Origin: Hydractinia symbiolongicarpus
Taxonomy: Eukaryota > Cnidaria > Hydrozoa > Anthoathecata > Hydractiniidae
Reading direction: 5' to 3'
Length of the DNA: 64,000 nt
NCBI RefSeq assembly: GCF_029227915.1
Contig: NC_079883.1
Span: 11,222,001 to 11,286,000 of the forward strand
Part shown: piece by piece, positions 20,757-35,604 of the stretch
Layout: every line of letters begins with the position of its first letter
Position numbering within the stretch: position 1 is the stretch's first letter
Translations under genes and position numbers: made by a program
The notes under the pieces: generated by a model
Told to the model about the DNA's origin: nothing
The model's database searches: none
Seen by the model: only the letters and a program-made list of their open reading frames with translations

Positions 20757-20943
20757 ATCGCTTCTCGGCCTAATGGCTAAGATCAAGTGTAGTATCTGTT
20801 CTTATCAGTTTAATATCTGGTAGGCCATTCTCTGAATGGTCAGTATATTAATCTGATTTTTGGCCTTGGGTCATGGAGGTGGATTCATTCACGCCGTGAC
20901 CACGGGTTGCCTTGGTGTTGCACTATTACCGATGGCGGCCCAC
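20757..20943 (+). ncRNA. U2: U2 snRNA, unit 5
   Basis: Same RNA as the reference, now on the plus strand. Confidence 0.95.
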
Positions 20944-21133
20944 ATAAGCAATAAAAGAATAATAGCAGTCCTCTTTCCGACGGCACTCTGCATAGTCTAC
21001 GGCGGGAACAAAACGCGTACACTGGGGGAGAATACAGCCTATGCCCCGCGACACGGCAGTTTATAACACACTCAAGCCACAAGCATTAACAAACTTTGAA
21101 GGGTACCCTCATGCTACGGTGCAGTTCCAACTC

Positions 21134-21299
21134 ATACTTACCTGACGGGGAAGTAAAGACTGATCAATGAGGGTTTTCTTCCAGAGTGAGGCTCTTGCAT
21201 TGCACTACGCTTGGGCTGACCTCTGCGATTACTGCAAACGTCAGTAACTCGACCGTACAATTTCTGGTAGTGGGGGCCTGCGTCCGCGCTCGCCCCCTC
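21134..21299 (+). ncRNA. U1: U1 snRNA, unit 5
   Basis: Same RNA as the reference, on the plus strand, with the full G run. Confidence 0.95.
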
Positions 21300-21647
21300 C
21301 TTAAGTCAAAATGAATGAGCTTAGAAAAGTTGCGCGGCCAAATGTCGGTGGTGACTTAAACGCTAAGGTAAAACCTCGCTTGGCTGTTACGAAACGTGAT
21401 TGCGATATAAGTCCTCGGAAGGCGGCGGAATTTTATTTTATTTGCCATTCCGTCAGGGTTATTGGATGATCGGCAATAGATCGAGTTTGTATGCATTTGA
21501 AAGCTCTTTTTTCTCGTACTATCACCTGAAAATGTCGTAGGAAAATGTCATAGGAAACACTTTCAACAACCGCCACGTTCCTTAATTGTTATAACAAGAA
21601 ATATATCACAGCACCATTGAAATGAAAAGGCAACAAATGAAAATGAA

Positions 21648-21767
21648 AAGCCTACGACACCGGGAGTTCCCAGGCGGTCCCCCATCCAAGTACTATCCCG
21701 GCCCGACGATGCTTAACTTCCGTGATCAGACGAGAACGGGTGTGTTCATCGTGGTATGGCCGTAGAC
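21648..21767 (-). rRNA. 5S rRNA, unit 6
   Basis: Same as the reference, on the minus strand. Confidence 0.97.
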
Positions 21768-21864
21768 ATTAGTAGGGGCAAATACGTGCAATTTATTTTG
21801 ACGTTGTGATCAAATTTTTTTATTTAATTTCTTTGAGTTACTTAGGACAAGGCGTATGCATGGA

Positions 21865-22344
21865 TTATCTATTAGACTTTAAGGTTATAGTTTTGTGAAA
21901 AAAACAATGTTTTTTTAAAGATGTGTGGCTATAAAAATAGCCGTTGTTTTCTGAGTGTAGCGGTTTACTTCTTCTGTCCTTTGTCGTTCTTCTTTGGGAG
22001 TAAGACAGCTGAATGTTTGGCAAAACACCACCAGCTGCAATGGTTACACCGCTCAAAAGTTTGTTTAATTCTTCATCATTACGAACAGCCAATTGTAAAT
22101 GTCTTGGAATAATCCTAGCTTTTTTGTTGTCTCTTGCTGCGTTACCAGCCAACTCCAATATCTCAGCAGATAAATATTCCAAGACGGCTGCTAAGTAAAC
22201 TGGTGCTCCAGATCCAATTCGGTTAGCATAGTGCCCTCTACGAAGGAATCTATGCACTCTACCGACTGGAAATTGAAGTCCAGCTCTTGAGGATCTTGTC
22301 TTGGCTTTAGCCTTAGCTTTTCCACCTTTTCCACGTCCAGACAT
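21865..22344 (-). pseudogene. H2A: Histone H2A with a one-base frameshift
   Basis: One T of a TT pair (plus strand, at about 22010/22011) is missing. Residues up to PNIQ (112) are normal. After that the frame shifts, the usual stop at 21965-21967 is bypassed, and the frame runs through the stem-loop (21927-21942) to 21865, for 159 residues in place of 126. This would lose the K118/K119 ubiquitination region and give a transcript translated through its stem-loop. Every other copy is intact and this one lies about 1.5 kb from the contig edge, so a sequencing error is a serious alternative. Confidence 0.75.
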
Positions 22345-22628
22345 AACTGCGATTTGATTTGTAAGTTAATACAAAAACGTACGAATATTTAACGTAAGTG
22401 TTAACGAAATAAACTTTACTCGTTTTTTCATCATAAAAATAGGATCGAAATCATGTTTTTTTAACCAATCATAATTAAGTATTAAACAAAAGATTTTTTT
22501 TTTAACCAATTAAATTGCGTATCGGCGTTTTCGGATCGAATTCGATCCGATTTTTTTACTTATAAACAAAAAGTTTTGACTTGCAGTTTAATGCTTATTT
22601 ACAAGTTAAGTAGCAAAAATTTTTAACC

Positions 22629-23033
22629 ATGTCTGACGCAGCAGCTAAAGGAGGAAAACAGGCACCTAAAGTAGCCAAGAAAGGTGAAAAAAGAGCCGGC
22701 AAAAAAGGAGGAAAGATTGGTGGAACTGGTGAAAAGAAACGCAAGAGAAAGAGAAAGGAAAGTTATGCTATTTACATCTACAATGTTTTGAAACAAGTTC
22801 ACCCAGATGTCGGAGTTTCAAGCAAAGCTATGAGCATCATGAACTCATTTGTCAACGACATCTTTGAGCGCATTGCTTCCGAAGCTTCGCGTTTGGCTCT
22901 TCAAAACAAAAAGTCGACCATCTCTTCTCGTGAAATTCAAACCGCAGTACGTCTTCTCTTGCCTGGAGAACTTGCAAAACACGCAGTCAGTGAAGGAACA
23001 AAAGCCGTCACAAAATACACAAGCAGCAAGTAA
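22629..23033 (+). CDS. H2B: Histone H2B, unit 6
   Basis: Identical protein. Stem-loop at 23057-23072. Confidence 0.97.
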   Translation: MSDAAAKGGKQAPKVAKKGEKRAGKKGGKIGGTGEKKRKRKRKESYAIYIYNVLKQVHPDVGVSSKAMSIMNSFVNDIFERIASEASRLALQNKKSTISSREIQTAVRLLLPGELAKHAVSEGTKAVTKYTSSK

Positions 23034-23495
23034 ACCAACGTCTACCAAACACAAACGGTCTTTTTTAAGACCACACATCTTTAAAAAAACATTTACTTGG
23101 CGTCACTACAAGTTAACCGAAGTTAATAAAACTTCTAAATAATGTGCTTAAGAACACTAGCCTACATTTAAAATACTTCCCCATGTGTGTGTGTGGATTA
23201 GCTTCACTTTTCATACGTATTATTAGCTGTACTTGCAGAAAAGACAAGTACATTGATCCATGTTATTGCTTACATTTAACTTAACCCAGCTTTTCACGGA
23301 AACACTCCCAGGCAAATTAACCCTACAAAGTATTTCTAAATTTTTTTTGTGTCATATATGACATAGTATCGTATAGCAATAAATGTAACTGTGACAAGAC
23401 TTTACACATTGTGTAATTTGGAAGCGTGCACAAAGTAATGTTTTAAAAGATTTGTGGCTATAAAAATAGCCGTTTTTGTTGAGCAATGACAACGC

Positions 23496-23852
<357 letters not shown>

Positions 23853-24330
23853 TTAACAGAATTCAGACAGCTTTAAAAAGAGGCCATAAAATTACCTACT
23901 GCTCGTGGAAACACCCTAATTAACCAATAGAGTTGCGTCATTACAAAATGTTCCGAACATTTTGTACATTTTTTTAAGTAAAACTGTAGTTTTTTTAAAA
24001 ATTCGTGGTCTTAATGTTTCAGTAAGGCAATAAATTTGGCATCGTTGGAATTCGCCAAACCTTCTGCTACTTACTAAAAAAAAAAAAAGTCAAAAGCTTT
24101 TGTGTATCAGAAGATACAGCCGTTTTCCCGTAGCCAAAAAACACAGATTTTATAAAAATGTTAAAGTAATGAGCGTAATGTCATTATGCAGCCAATCAGA
24201 AATTACTTTCTTAGCACCAATCAAATGGTTTGTTTTGAACCTTAGCTGTCAATCAATATGAGAAATAAAACTTTGGCGCGATAGTGCATTTTAGACCGTC
24301 TTGTGTATCCGTACTACATCGACTTCTTAA

Positions 24331-24744
<414 letters not shown>

Positions 24745-25105
24745 GCATCTTACCAAACAAAAAACGGCTATTTTTATAGCCACACATCCATAAAAAATAT
24801 TACGGCTAGCTTTTTATATCAAACTTTGTTCTGCTTTCTGTTTAAATTTTATGCTACATAAAAATTTTATGCTACATAAAGTTTGACAATGTTAAAAATA
24901 TGAAGGGCAAGAAAAGTAAAAGCAAGAAAATAAGAAATTTAAAAACGAAAATACTTAAACTTAGGGAATCTAATCTTAAAATTACTCTTTTTTAACTGTT
25001 TAAGTGACTTAAACAAGTTTAACTTTGTACCAAGATAATGTTTTTTTGTAAATGTGTGGCTATAAAAATAGCCGTTTGTTAATGTAATAGCCAGATACAC
25101 ACAAA

Positions 25106-25657
25106 TTATTTTTTTGCGGTCTTCTTTGCTGCCTTTTTGGGAGTCTTTTTGACCTTCTTTGCTGCAGGTTTTTTAGCAACAGGCTTCTTTGTGGGTTTCT
25201 TAGCTGCTGGTTTCTTAGCCGAGGCTTTCTTTGTGGCAGGCTTCTTTGCTGCTTTCTTTGGCGTGCTCTTCTTTGCTGGCTTCTTTTTTGGTGTACTTTT
25301 CTTTGCAGTAGGCTTCTTTGCCGTTGGCTTTTTTGCTGCGGCCTTTTTCTTAGGTTTTTCTTTTTTTACCTGACCTAGCTTGAATGATCCAGAAGCACCA
25401 GTGCCTTTAGTTTGAATCAAATCGCCTGATGTTACTCCTCGTTTAAGAGCCATTTTCAGATGATGATCTGAGTTTTCAGCAACTTTGTAATTTGCATGAA
25501 TATATTTTGTAATAGCTTGGCGAGATGAACCACCGCGTTCCTTTAGGGTAGCGATAGCAGCCTTGATCATGTCCACATATTTAGGGTGATCAGCTGTCTT
25601 CTTTGCAGCAGGTTTCTTCTTGGGTGCGATTTTCTTTGGAGAAGCTGCTTCACTCAT
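25106..25657 (-). CDS. H1: Linker histone H1, unit 6
   Basis: Identical protein. Stem-loop at 25058-25073. Base 25857 in the upstream region carries the right-arm-specific variant. Confidence 0.97.
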   Translation of the reverse strand: MSEAASPKKIAPKKKPAAKKTADHPKYVDMIKAAIATLKERGGSSRQAITKYIHANYKVAENSDHHLKMALKRGVTSGDLIQTKGTGASGSFKLGQVKKEKPKKKAAAKKPTAKKPTAKKSTPKKKPAKKSTPKKAAKKPATKKASAKKPAAKKPTKKPVAKKPAAKKVKKTPKKAAKKTAKK

Positions 25658-26236
25658 TTTTAATGTTTTCTTACAACAATCCAACGATAAACGATGCTTG
25701 TTATCACAGTAGAAGTATACTAAACATTACCGTGTAAATGAGATATAATTTAAGACGGTGCGAAGTATGCGGACGTAAAAGTACCACTCCCGGGAATTGA
25801 TTTGGCGCGAAAACAGAAATGTGTGTTTCTGTACATCGTATAATGTCCGTTTTGGGAGCCGCGACTATGCGAAAGCATGTTAATTTTTATTTGTAGCACG
25901 ACGCAATAGTCTGAAAGAGAAGCTGCTGGAGTTTGAGGTCTTCAGCATTACATCTACTCTGTTAATTTGGGCTTCTTCCGCGCCCGTGTTAGGATTTTCA
26001 TAAAGCGTTCTTTGGTTTGCGTTGCGTATGTCGGCCTACATCATCGACACGGCCTGTTTCCGGCTATTAGGAGCAATTCATATATTGGGCACTGCGTTTC
26101 GACTTTTTTATTAGACCACAGTAAAAAAATTCACTCACAGAAGTCCCTTTCTTTCATGGCTACAAACACGAAGAATTCTGTCGTAAGTAAAACGAATGCG
26201 CAAGCCAAAATAACGATGGGGCGAAGTCATAAGCAT

Positions 26237-26309
26237 GGCCCTGTGGCCCAATGGATAAGGCATCTGACTACGAATCAGGGGATTCCAGGTTCGACTCCTG
26301 GCAGGGTCG
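26237..26309 (+). tRNA. tRNA-Arg(ACG), unit 6
   Basis: Same as the reference. Confidence 0.95.
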
Positions 26310-26440
26310 CACTGTCGCATTTCGGCTGCATGGTCTACTGTGTAACGCGCGCGCACGTTCTGGCGTAATGCGTTGATAAACGGAATGTACGCAGTCATAT
26401 TGGAAAGTAATATCACGCACTTAGTATCGTCGCCTTTGTT

Positions 26441-26548
26441 AGCATTCATGTAAGTTACCATCCACTCGCTACAGTCGCTCTCCATCCTACGGCTAAATCA
26501 ACAGCCGTGATTTTTACTATGTCGCCGTCCATCCGTACGCGGTGACAG
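26441..26548 (+). ncRNA. Candidate Sm-class RNA, unit 6
   Basis: Unchanged copy of the element at 633-740. This is the most convenient plus-strand copy for folding. Confidence 0.4.
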
Positions 26549-26631
26549 TTGTAAGCTTTACAGTAACGTGACATGCTCCACAAGCAGTTACGGTGTGTGG
26601 ACGATGCCTATCATGGCAACGCTTGTTCTTT

Positions 26632-26818
26632 ATCGCTTCTCGGCCTAATGGCTAAGATCAAGTGTAGTATCTGTTCTTATCAGTTTAATATCTGGTAGGC
26701 CATTCTCTGAATGGTCAGTATATTAATCTGATTTTTGGCCTTGGGTCATGGAGGTGGATTCATTCACGCCGTGACCACGGGTTGCCTTGGTGTTGCACTA
26801 TTACCGATGGCGGCCCAC
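26632..26818 (+). ncRNA. U2: U2 snRNA, unit 6
   Basis: Same as the reference. Confidence 0.95.
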
Positions 26819-27008
26819 ATAAGCAATAAAAGAATAATAGCAGTCCTCTTTCCGACGGCACTCTGCATAGTCTACGGCGGGAACAAAACGCGTACACTGG
26901 GGGAGAATACAGCCTATGCCCCGCGACACGGCAGTTTATAACACACTCAAGCCACAAGCATTAACAAACTTTGAAGGGTACCCTCATGCTACGGTGCAGT
27001 TCCAACTC

Positions 27009-27174
27009 ATACTTACCTGACGGGGAAGTAAAGACTGATCAATGAGGGTTTTCTTCCAGAGTGAGGCTCTTGCATTGCACTACGCTTGGGCTGACCTCTG
27101 CGATTACTGCAAACGTCAGTAACTCGACCGTACAATTTCTGGTAGTGGGGGCCTGCGTCCGCGCTCGCCCCCTC
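27009..27174 (+). ncRNA. U1: U1 snRNA, unit 6
   Basis: Same as the reference. Confidence 0.95.
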
Positions 27175-27522
27175 CTTAAGTCAAAATGAATGAGCTTAGA
27201 AAAGTTGCGCGGCCAAATGTCGGTGGTGACTTAAACGCTAAGGTAAAACCTCGCTTGGCTGTTACGAAACGTGATTGCGATATAAGTCCTCGGAAGGCGG
27301 CGGAATTTTATTTTATTTGCCATTCCGTCAGGGTTATTGGATGATCGGCAATAGATCGAGTTTGTATGCATTTGAAAGCTCTTTTTTCTCGTACTATCAC
27401 CTGAAAATGTCGTAGGAAAATGTCATAGGAAACACTTTCAACAACCGCCACGTTCCTTAATTGTTATAACAAGAAATATATCACAGCACCATTGAAATGA
27501 AAAGGCAACAAATGAAAATGAA

Positions 27523-27642
27523 AAGCCTACGACACCGGGAGTTCCCAGGCGGTCCCCCATCCAAGTACTATCCCGGCCCGACGATGCTTAACTTCCGTGA
27601 TCAGACGAGAACGGGTGTGTTCATCGTGGTATGGCCGTAGAC
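27523..27642 (-). rRNA. 5S rRNA, unit 7
   Basis: Same as the reference. Confidence 0.97.
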
Positions 27643-27839
27643 ATTAGTAGGGGCAAATACGTGCAATTTATTTTGACGTTGTGATCAAATTTTTTTATTT
27701 AATTTCTTTGAGTTACTTAGGACAAGGCGTATGCATGGATTATCTATTAGACTTTAAGGTTATAGTTTTGTGAAAAAAACAATGTTTTTTTAAAGATGTG
27801 TGGCTATAAAAATAGCCGTTGTTTTCTGAGTGTAGCGGT

Positions 27840-28220
27840 TTACTTCTTCTGTCCTTTGTCGTTCTTCTTTGGGAGTAAGACAGCTTGAATGTTTGGCAAA
27901 ACACCACCAGCTGCAATGGTTACACCGCTCAAAAGTTTGTTTAATTCTTCATCATTACGAACAGCCAATTGTAAATGTCTTGGAATAATCCTAGCTTTTT
28001 TGTTGTCTCTTGCTGCGTTACCAGCCAACTCCAATATCTCAGCAGATAAATATTCCAAGACGGCTGCTAAGTAAACTGGTGCTCCAGATCCAATTCGGTT
28101 AGCATAGTGCCCTCTACGAAGGAATCTATGCACTCTACCGACTGGAAATTGAAGTCCAGCTCTTGAGGATCTTGTCTTGGCTTTAGCCTTAGCTTTTCCA
28201 CCTTTTCCACGTCCAGACAT
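27840..28220 (-). CDS. H2A: Histone H2A, unit 7
   Basis: Identical intact protein. Stem-loop at 27802-27817. Confidence 0.97.
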   Translation of the reverse strand: MSGRGKGGKAKAKAKTRSSRAGLQFPVGRVHRFLRRGHYANRIGSGAPVYLAAVLEYLSAEILELAGNAARDNKKARIIPRHLQLAVRNDEELNKLLSGVTIAAGGVLPNIQAVLLPKKNDKGQKK

Positions 28221-28504
28221 AACTGCGATTTGATTTGTAAGTTAATACAAAAACGTACGAATATTTAACGTAAGTGTTAACGAAATAAACTTTACTCGTT
28301 TTTTCATCATAAAAATAGGATCGAAATCATGTTTTTTTAACCAATCATAATTAAGTATTAAACAAAAGATTTTTTTTTTAACCAATTAAATTGCGTATCG
28401 GCGTTTTCGGATCGAATTCGATCCGATTTTTTTACTTATAAACAAAAAGTTTTGACTTGCAGTTTAATGCTTATTTACAAGTTAAGTAGCAAAAATTTTT
28501 AACC

Positions 28505-28909
28505 ATGTCTGACGCAGCAGCTAAAGGAGGAAAACAGGCACCTAAAGTAGCCAAGAAAGGTGAAAAAAGAGCCGGCAAAAAAGGAGGAAAGATTGGTGGA
28601 ACTGGTGAAAAGAAACGCAAGAGAAAGAGAAAGGAAAGTTATGCTATTTACATCTACAATGTTTTGAAACAAGTTCACCCAGATGTCGGAGTTTCAAGCA
28701 AAGCTATGAGCATCATGAACTCATTTGTCAACGACATCTTTGAGCGCATTGCTTCCGAAGCTTCGCGTTTGGCTCTTCAAAACAAAAAGTCGACCATCTC
28801 TTCTCGTGAAATTCAAACCGCAGTACGTCTTCTCTTGCCTGGAGAACTTGCAAAACACGCAGTCAGTGAAGGAACAAAAGCCGTCACAAAATACACAAGC
28901 AGCAAGTAA
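28505..28909 (+). CDS. H2B: Histone H2B, unit 7
   Basis: Identical protein. Stem-loop at 28933-28948. Confidence 0.97.
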   Translation: MSDAAAKGGKQAPKVAKKGEKRAGKKGGKIGGTGEKKRKRKRKESYAIYIYNVLKQVHPDVGVSSKAMSIMNSFVNDIFERIASEASRLALQNKKSTISSREIQTAVRLLLPGELAKHAVSEGTKAVTKYTSSK

Positions 28910-29371
28910 ACCAACGTCTACCAAACACAAACGGTCTTTTTTAAGACCACACATCTTTAAAAAAACATTTACTTGGCGTCACTACAAGTTAACCGAAGTT
29001 AATAAAACTTCTAAATAATGTGCTTAAGAACACTAGCCTACATTTAAAATACTTCCCCATGTGTGTGTGTGGATTAGCTTCACTTTTCATACGTATTATT
29101 AGCTGTACTTGCAGAAAAGACAAGTACATTGATCCATGTTATTGCTTACATTTAACTTAACCCAGCTTTTCACGGAAACACTCCCAGGCAAATTAACCCT
29201 ACAAAGTATTTCTAAATTTTTTTTGTGTCATATATGACATAGTATCGTATAGCAATAAATGTAACTGTGACAAGACTTTACACATTGTGTAATTTGGAAG
29301 CGTGCACAAAGTAATGTTTTAAAAGATTTGTGGCTATAAAAATAGCCGTTTTTGTTGAGCAATGACAACGC

Positions 29372-29728
<357 letters not shown>

Positions 29729-30206
29729 TTAACAGAATTCAGACAGCTTTAAAAAGAGGCCATAAAATTACCTACTGCTCGTGGAAACACCCTAATTAAC
29801 CAATAGAGTTGCGTCATTACAAAATGTTCCGAACATTTTGTACATTTTTTTAAGTAAAACTGTAGTTTTTTTAAAAATTCGTGGTCTTAATGTTTCAGTA
29901 AGGCAATAAATTTGGCATCGTTGGAATTCGCCAAACCTTCTGCTACTTACTAAAAAAAAAAAAAGTCAAAAGCTTTTGTGTATCAGAAGATACAGCCGTT
30001 TTCCCGTAGCCAAAAAACACAGATTTTATAAAAATGTTAAAGTAATGAGCGTAATGTCATTATGCAGCCAATCAGAAATTACTTTCTTAGCACCAATCAA
30101 ATGGTTTGTTTTGAACCTTAGCTGTCAATCAATATGAGAAATAAAACTTTGGCGCGATAGTGCATTTTAGACCGTCTTGTGTATCCGTACTACATCGACT
30201 TCTTAA

Positions 30207-30620
<414 letters not shown>

Positions 30621-30981
30621 GCATCTTACCAAACAAAAAACGGCTATTTTTATAGCCACACATCCATAAAAAATATTACGGCTAGCTTTTTATATCAAAC
30701 TTTGTTCTGCTTTCTGTTTAAATTTTATGCTACATAAAAATTTTATGCTACATAAAGTTTGACAATGTTAAAAATATGAAGGGCAAGAAAAGTAAAAGCA
30801 AGAAAATAAGAAATTTAAAAACGAAAATACTTAAACTTAGGGAATCTAATCTTAAAATTACTCTTTTTTAACTGTTTAAGTGACTTAAACAAGTTTAACT
30901 TTGTACCAAGATAATGTTTTTTTGTAAATGTGTGGCTATAAAAATAGCCGTTTGTTAATGTAATAGCCAGATACACACAAA

Positions 30982-31533
30982 TTATTTTTTTGCGGTCTTC
31001 TTTGCTGCCTTTTTGGGAGTCTTTTTGACCTTCTTTGCTGCAGGTTTTTTAGCAACAGGCTTCTTTGTGGGTTTCTTAGCTGCTGGTTTCTTAGCCGAGG
31101 CTTTCTTTGTGGCAGGCTTCTTTGCTGCTTTCTTTGGCGTGCTCTTCTTTGCTGGCTTCTTTTTTGGTGTACTTTTCTTTGCAGTAGGCTTCTTTGCCGT
31201 TGGCTTTTTTGCTGCGGCCTTTTTCTTAGGTTTTTCTTTTTTTACCTGACCTAGCTTGAATGATCCAGAAGCACCAGTGCCTTTAGTTTGAATCAAATCG
31301 CCTGATGTTACTCCTCGTTTAAGAGCCATTTTCAGATGATGATCTGAGTTTTCAGCAACTTTGTAATTTGCATGAATATATTTTGTAATAGCTTGGCGAG
31401 ATGAACCACCGCGTTCCTTTAGGGTAGCGATAGCAGCCTTGATCATGTCCACATATTTAGGGTGATCAGCTGTCTTCTTTGCAGCAGGTTTCTTCTTGGG
31501 TGCGATTTTCTTTGGAGAAGCTGCTTCACTCAT
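30982..31533 (-). CDS. H1: Linker histone H1, unit 7
   Basis: Identical protein. Stem-loop at 30934-30949. Confidence 0.97.
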   Translation of the reverse strand: MSEAASPKKIAPKKKPAAKKTADHPKYVDMIKAAIATLKERGGSSRQAITKYIHANYKVAENSDHHLKMALKRGVTSGDLIQTKGTGASGSFKLGQVKKEKPKKKAAAKKPTAKKPTAKKSTPKKKPAKKSTPKKAAKKPATKKASAKKPAAKKPTKKPVAKKPAAKKVKKTPKKAAKKTAKK

Positions 31534-32112
31534 TTTTAATGTTTTCTTACAACAATCCAACGATAAACGATGCTTGTTATCACAGTAGAAGTATACTAAA
31601 CATTACCGTGTAAATGAGATATAATTTAAGACGGTGCGAAGTATGCGGACGTAAAAGTACCACTCCCGGGAATTGATTTGGCGCGAAAACAGAAATGTGT
31701 GTTTCTGTACATCGTATAATGTCCGTTTTGGGAGCCGCGACTATGCGAAAGCATGTTAATTTTTATTTGTAGCACGACGCAATAGTCTGAAAGAGAAGCT
31801 GCTGGAGTTTGAGGTCTTCAGCATTACATCTACTCTGTTAATTTGGGCTTCTTCCGCGCCCGTGTTAGGATTTTCATAAAGCGTTCTTTGGTTTGCGTTG
31901 CGTATGTCGGCCTACATCATCGACACGGCCTGTTTCCGGCTATTAGGAGCAATTCATATATTGGGCACTGCGTTTCGACTTTTTTATTAGACCACAGTAA
32001 AAAAATTCACTCACAGAAGTCCCTTTCTTTCATGGCTACAAACACGAAGAATTCTGTCGTAAGTAAAACGAATGCGCAAGCCAAAATAACGATGGGGCGA
32101 AGTCATAAGCAT

Positions 32113-32185
32113 GGCCCTGTGGCCCAATGGATAAGGCATCTGACTACGAATCAGGGGATTCCAGGTTCGACTCCTGGCAGGGTCG
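32113..32185 (+). tRNA. tRNA-Arg(ACG), unit 7
   Basis: Same as the reference. Confidence 0.95.
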
Positions 32186-32316
32186 CACTGTCGCATTTCG
32201 GCTGCATGGTCTACTGTGTAACGCGCGCGCACGTTCTGGCGTAATGCGTTGATAAACGGAATGTACGCAGTCATATTGGAAAGTAATATCACGCACTTAG
32301 TATCGTCGCCTTTGTT

Positions 32317-32424
32317 AGCATTCATGTAAGTTACCATCCACTCGCTACAGTCGCTCTCCATCCTACGGCTAAATCAACAGCCGTGATTTTTACTATGTCG
32401 CCGTCCATCCGTACGCGGTGACAG
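32317..32424 (+). ncRNA. Candidate Sm-class RNA, unit 7
   Basis: Unchanged copy of the element at 633-740. Confidence 0.4.
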
Positions 32425-32507
32425 TTGTAAGCTTTACAGTAACGTGACATGCTCCACAAGCAGTTACGGTGTGTGGACGATGCCTATCATGGCAACGCTT
32501 GTTCTTT

Positions 32508-32694
32508 ATCGCTTCTCGGCCTAATGGCTAAGATCAAGTGTAGTATCTGTTCTTATCAGTTTAATATCTGGTAGGCCATTCTCTGAATGGTCAGTATATT
32601 AATCTGATTTTTGGCCTTGGGTCATGGAGGTGGATTCATTCACGCCGTGACCACGGGTTGCCTTGGTGTTGCACTATTACCGATGGCGGCCCAC
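32508..32694 (+). ncRNA. U2: U2 snRNA, unit 7
   Basis: Same as the reference. Confidence 0.95.
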
Positions 32695-32884
32695 ATAAGC
32701 AATAAAAGAATAATAGCAGTCCTCTTTCCGACGGCACTCTGCATAGTCTACGGCGGGAACAAAACGCGTACACTGGGGGAGAATACAGCCTATGCCCCGC
32801 GACACGGCAGTTTATAACACACTCAAGCCACAAGCATTAACAAACTTTGAAGGGTACCCTCATGCTACGGTGCAGTTCCAACTC

Positions 32885-33050
32885 ATACTTACCTGACGGG
32901 GAAGTAAAGACTGATCAATGAGGGTTTTCTTCCAGAGTGAGGCTCTTGCATTGCACTACGCTTGGGCTGACCTCTGCGATTACTGCAAACGTCAGTAACT
33001 CGACCGTACAATTTCTGGTAGTGGGGGCCTGCGTCCGCGCTCGCCCCTTC
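32885..33050 (+). ncRNA. U1: U1 snRNA, unit 7 (3'-terminal variant)
   Basis: C to T at 33048, within the last few bases of the RNA. It is probably neutral or just outside the mature 3' end. Confidence 0.94.
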
Positions 33051-33398
33051 CTTAAGTCAAAATGAATGAGCTTAGAAAAGTTGCGCGGCCAAATGTCGGT
33101 GGTGACTTAAACGCTAAGGTAAAACCTCGCTTGGCTGTTACGAAACGTGATTGCGATATAAGTCCTCGGAAGGCGGCGGAATTTTATTTTATTTGCCATT
33201 CCGTCAGGGTTATTGGATGATCGGCAATAGATCGAGTTTGTATGCATTTGAAAGCTCTTTTTTCTCGTACTATCACCTGAAAATGTCGTAGGAAAATGTC
33301 ATAGGAAACACTTTCAACAACCGCCACGTTCCTTAATTGTTATAACAAGAAATATATCACAGCACCATTGAAATGAAAAGGCAACAAATGAAAATGAA

Positions 33399-33518
33399 AA
33401 GCCTACGACACCGGGAGTTCCCAGGCGGTCCCCCATCCAAGTACTATCCCGGCCCGACGATGCTTAACTTCCGTGATCAGACGAGAACGGGTGTGTTCAT
33501 CGTGGTATGGCCGTAGAC
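33399..33518 (-). rRNA. 5S rRNA, unit 8
   Basis: Same as the reference. Confidence 0.97.
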
Positions 33519-33715
33519 ATTAGTAGGGGCAAATACGTGCAATTTATTTTGACGTTGTGATCAAATTTTTTTATTTAATTTCTTTGAGTTACTTAGGACA
33601 AGGCGTATGCATGGATTATCTATTAGACTTTAAGGTTATAGTTTTGTGAAAAAAACAATGTTTTTTTAAAGATGTGTGGCTATAAAAATAGCCGTTGTTT
33701 TCTGAGTGTAGCGGT

Positions 33716-34096
33716 TTACTTCTTCTGTCCTTTGTCGTTCTTCTTTGGGAGTAAGACAGCTTGAATGTTTGGCAAAACACCACCAGCTGCAATGGTTACA
33801 CCGCTCAAAAGTTTGTTTAATTCTTCATCATTACGAACAGCCAATTGTAAATGTCTTGGAATAATCCTAGCTTTTTTGTTGTCTCTTGCTGCGTTACCAG
33901 CCAACTCCAATATCTCAGCAGATAAATATTCCAAGACGGCTGCTAAGTAAACTGGTGCTCCAGATCCAATTCGGTTAGCATAGTGCCCTCTACGAAGGAA
34001 TCTATGCACTCTACCGACTGGAAATTGAAGTCCAGCTCTTGAGGATCTTGTCTTGGCTTTAGCCTTAGCTTTTCCACCTTTTCCACGTCCAGACAT
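33716..34096 (-). CDS. H2A: Histone H2A, unit 8
   Basis: Identical protein. Stem-loop at 33678-33693. Confidence 0.97.
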   Translation of the reverse strand: MSGRGKGGKAKAKAKTRSSRAGLQFPVGRVHRFLRRGHYANRIGSGAPVYLAAVLEYLSAEILELAGNAARDNKKARIIPRHLQLAVRNDEELNKLLSGVTIAAGGVLPNIQAVLLPKKNDKGQKK

Positions 34097-34380
34097 AACT
34101 GCGATTTGATTTGTAAGTTAATACAAAAACGTACGAATATTTAACGTAAGTGTTAACGAAATAAACTTTACTCGTTTTTTCATCATAAAAATAGGATCGA
34201 AATCATGTTTTTTTAACCAATCATAATTAAGTATTAAACAAAAGATTTTTTTTTTAACCAATTAAATTGCGTATCGGCGTTTTCGGATCGAATTCGATCC
34301 GATTTTTTTACTTATAAACAAAAAGTTTTGACTTGCAGTTTAATGCTTATTTACAAGTTAAGTAGCAAAAATTTTTAACC

Positions 34381-34785
34381 ATGTCTGACGCAGCAGCTAA
34401 AGGAGGAAAACAGGCACCTAAAGTAGCCAAGAAAGGTGAAAAAAGAGCCGGCAAAAAAGGAGGAAAGATTGGTGGAACTGGTGAAAAGAAACGCAAGAGA
34501 AAGAGAAAGGAAAGTTATGCTATTTACATCTACAATGTTTTGAAACAAGTTCACCCAGATGTCGGAGTTTCAAGCAAAGCTATGAGCATCATGAACTCAT
34601 TTGTCAACGACATCTTTGAGCGCATTGCTTCCGAAGCTTCGCGTTTGGCTCTTCAAAACAAAAAGTCGACCATCTCTTCTCGTGAAATTCAAACCGCAGT
34701 ACGTCTTCTCTTGCCTGGAGAACTTGCAAAACACGCAGTCAGTGAAGGAACAAAAGCCGTCACAAAATACACAAGCAGCAAGTAA
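34381..34785 (+). CDS. H2B: Histone H2B, unit 8
   Basis: Identical protein. Stem-loop at 34809-34824. Confidence 0.97.
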   Translation: MSDAAAKGGKQAPKVAKKGEKRAGKKGGKIGGTGEKKRKRKRKESYAIYIYNVLKQVHPDVGVSSKAMSIMNSFVNDIFERIASEASRLALQNKKSTISSREIQTAVRLLLPGELAKHAVSEGTKAVTKYTSSK

Positions 34786-35247
34786 ACCAACGTCTACCAA
34801 ACACAAACGGTCTTTTTTAAGACCACACATCTTTAAAAAAACATTTACTTGGCGTCACTACAAGTTAACCGAAGTTAATAAAACTTCTAAATAATGTGCT
34901 TAAGAACACTAGCCTACATTTCAAATACTTCCCCATGTGTGTGTGTGGATTAGCTTCACTTTTCATACGTATTATTAGCTGTACTTGCAGAAAAGACAAG
35001 TACATTGATCCATGTTATTGCTTACATTTAACTTAACCCAGCTTTTCACGGAAACACTCCCAGGCAAATTAACCCTACAAAGTATTTCTAAATTTTTTTT
35101 GTGTCATATATGACATAGTATCGTATAGCAATAAATGTAACTGTGACAAGACTTTACACATTGTGTAATTTGGAAGCGTGCACAAAGTAATGTTTTAAAA
35201 GATTTGTGGCTATAAAAATAGCCGTTTTTGTTGAGCAATGACAACGC

Positions 35248-35604
<357 letters not shown>

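Larger units (their letters stand above)
20566..21305 (-). repeat. Unit 5, partial, inverted orientation
   Basis: Reverse complement of unit positions 740 to 1. It begins exactly at the gap and contains the candidate RNA, U2 and U1. Confidence 0.97.
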
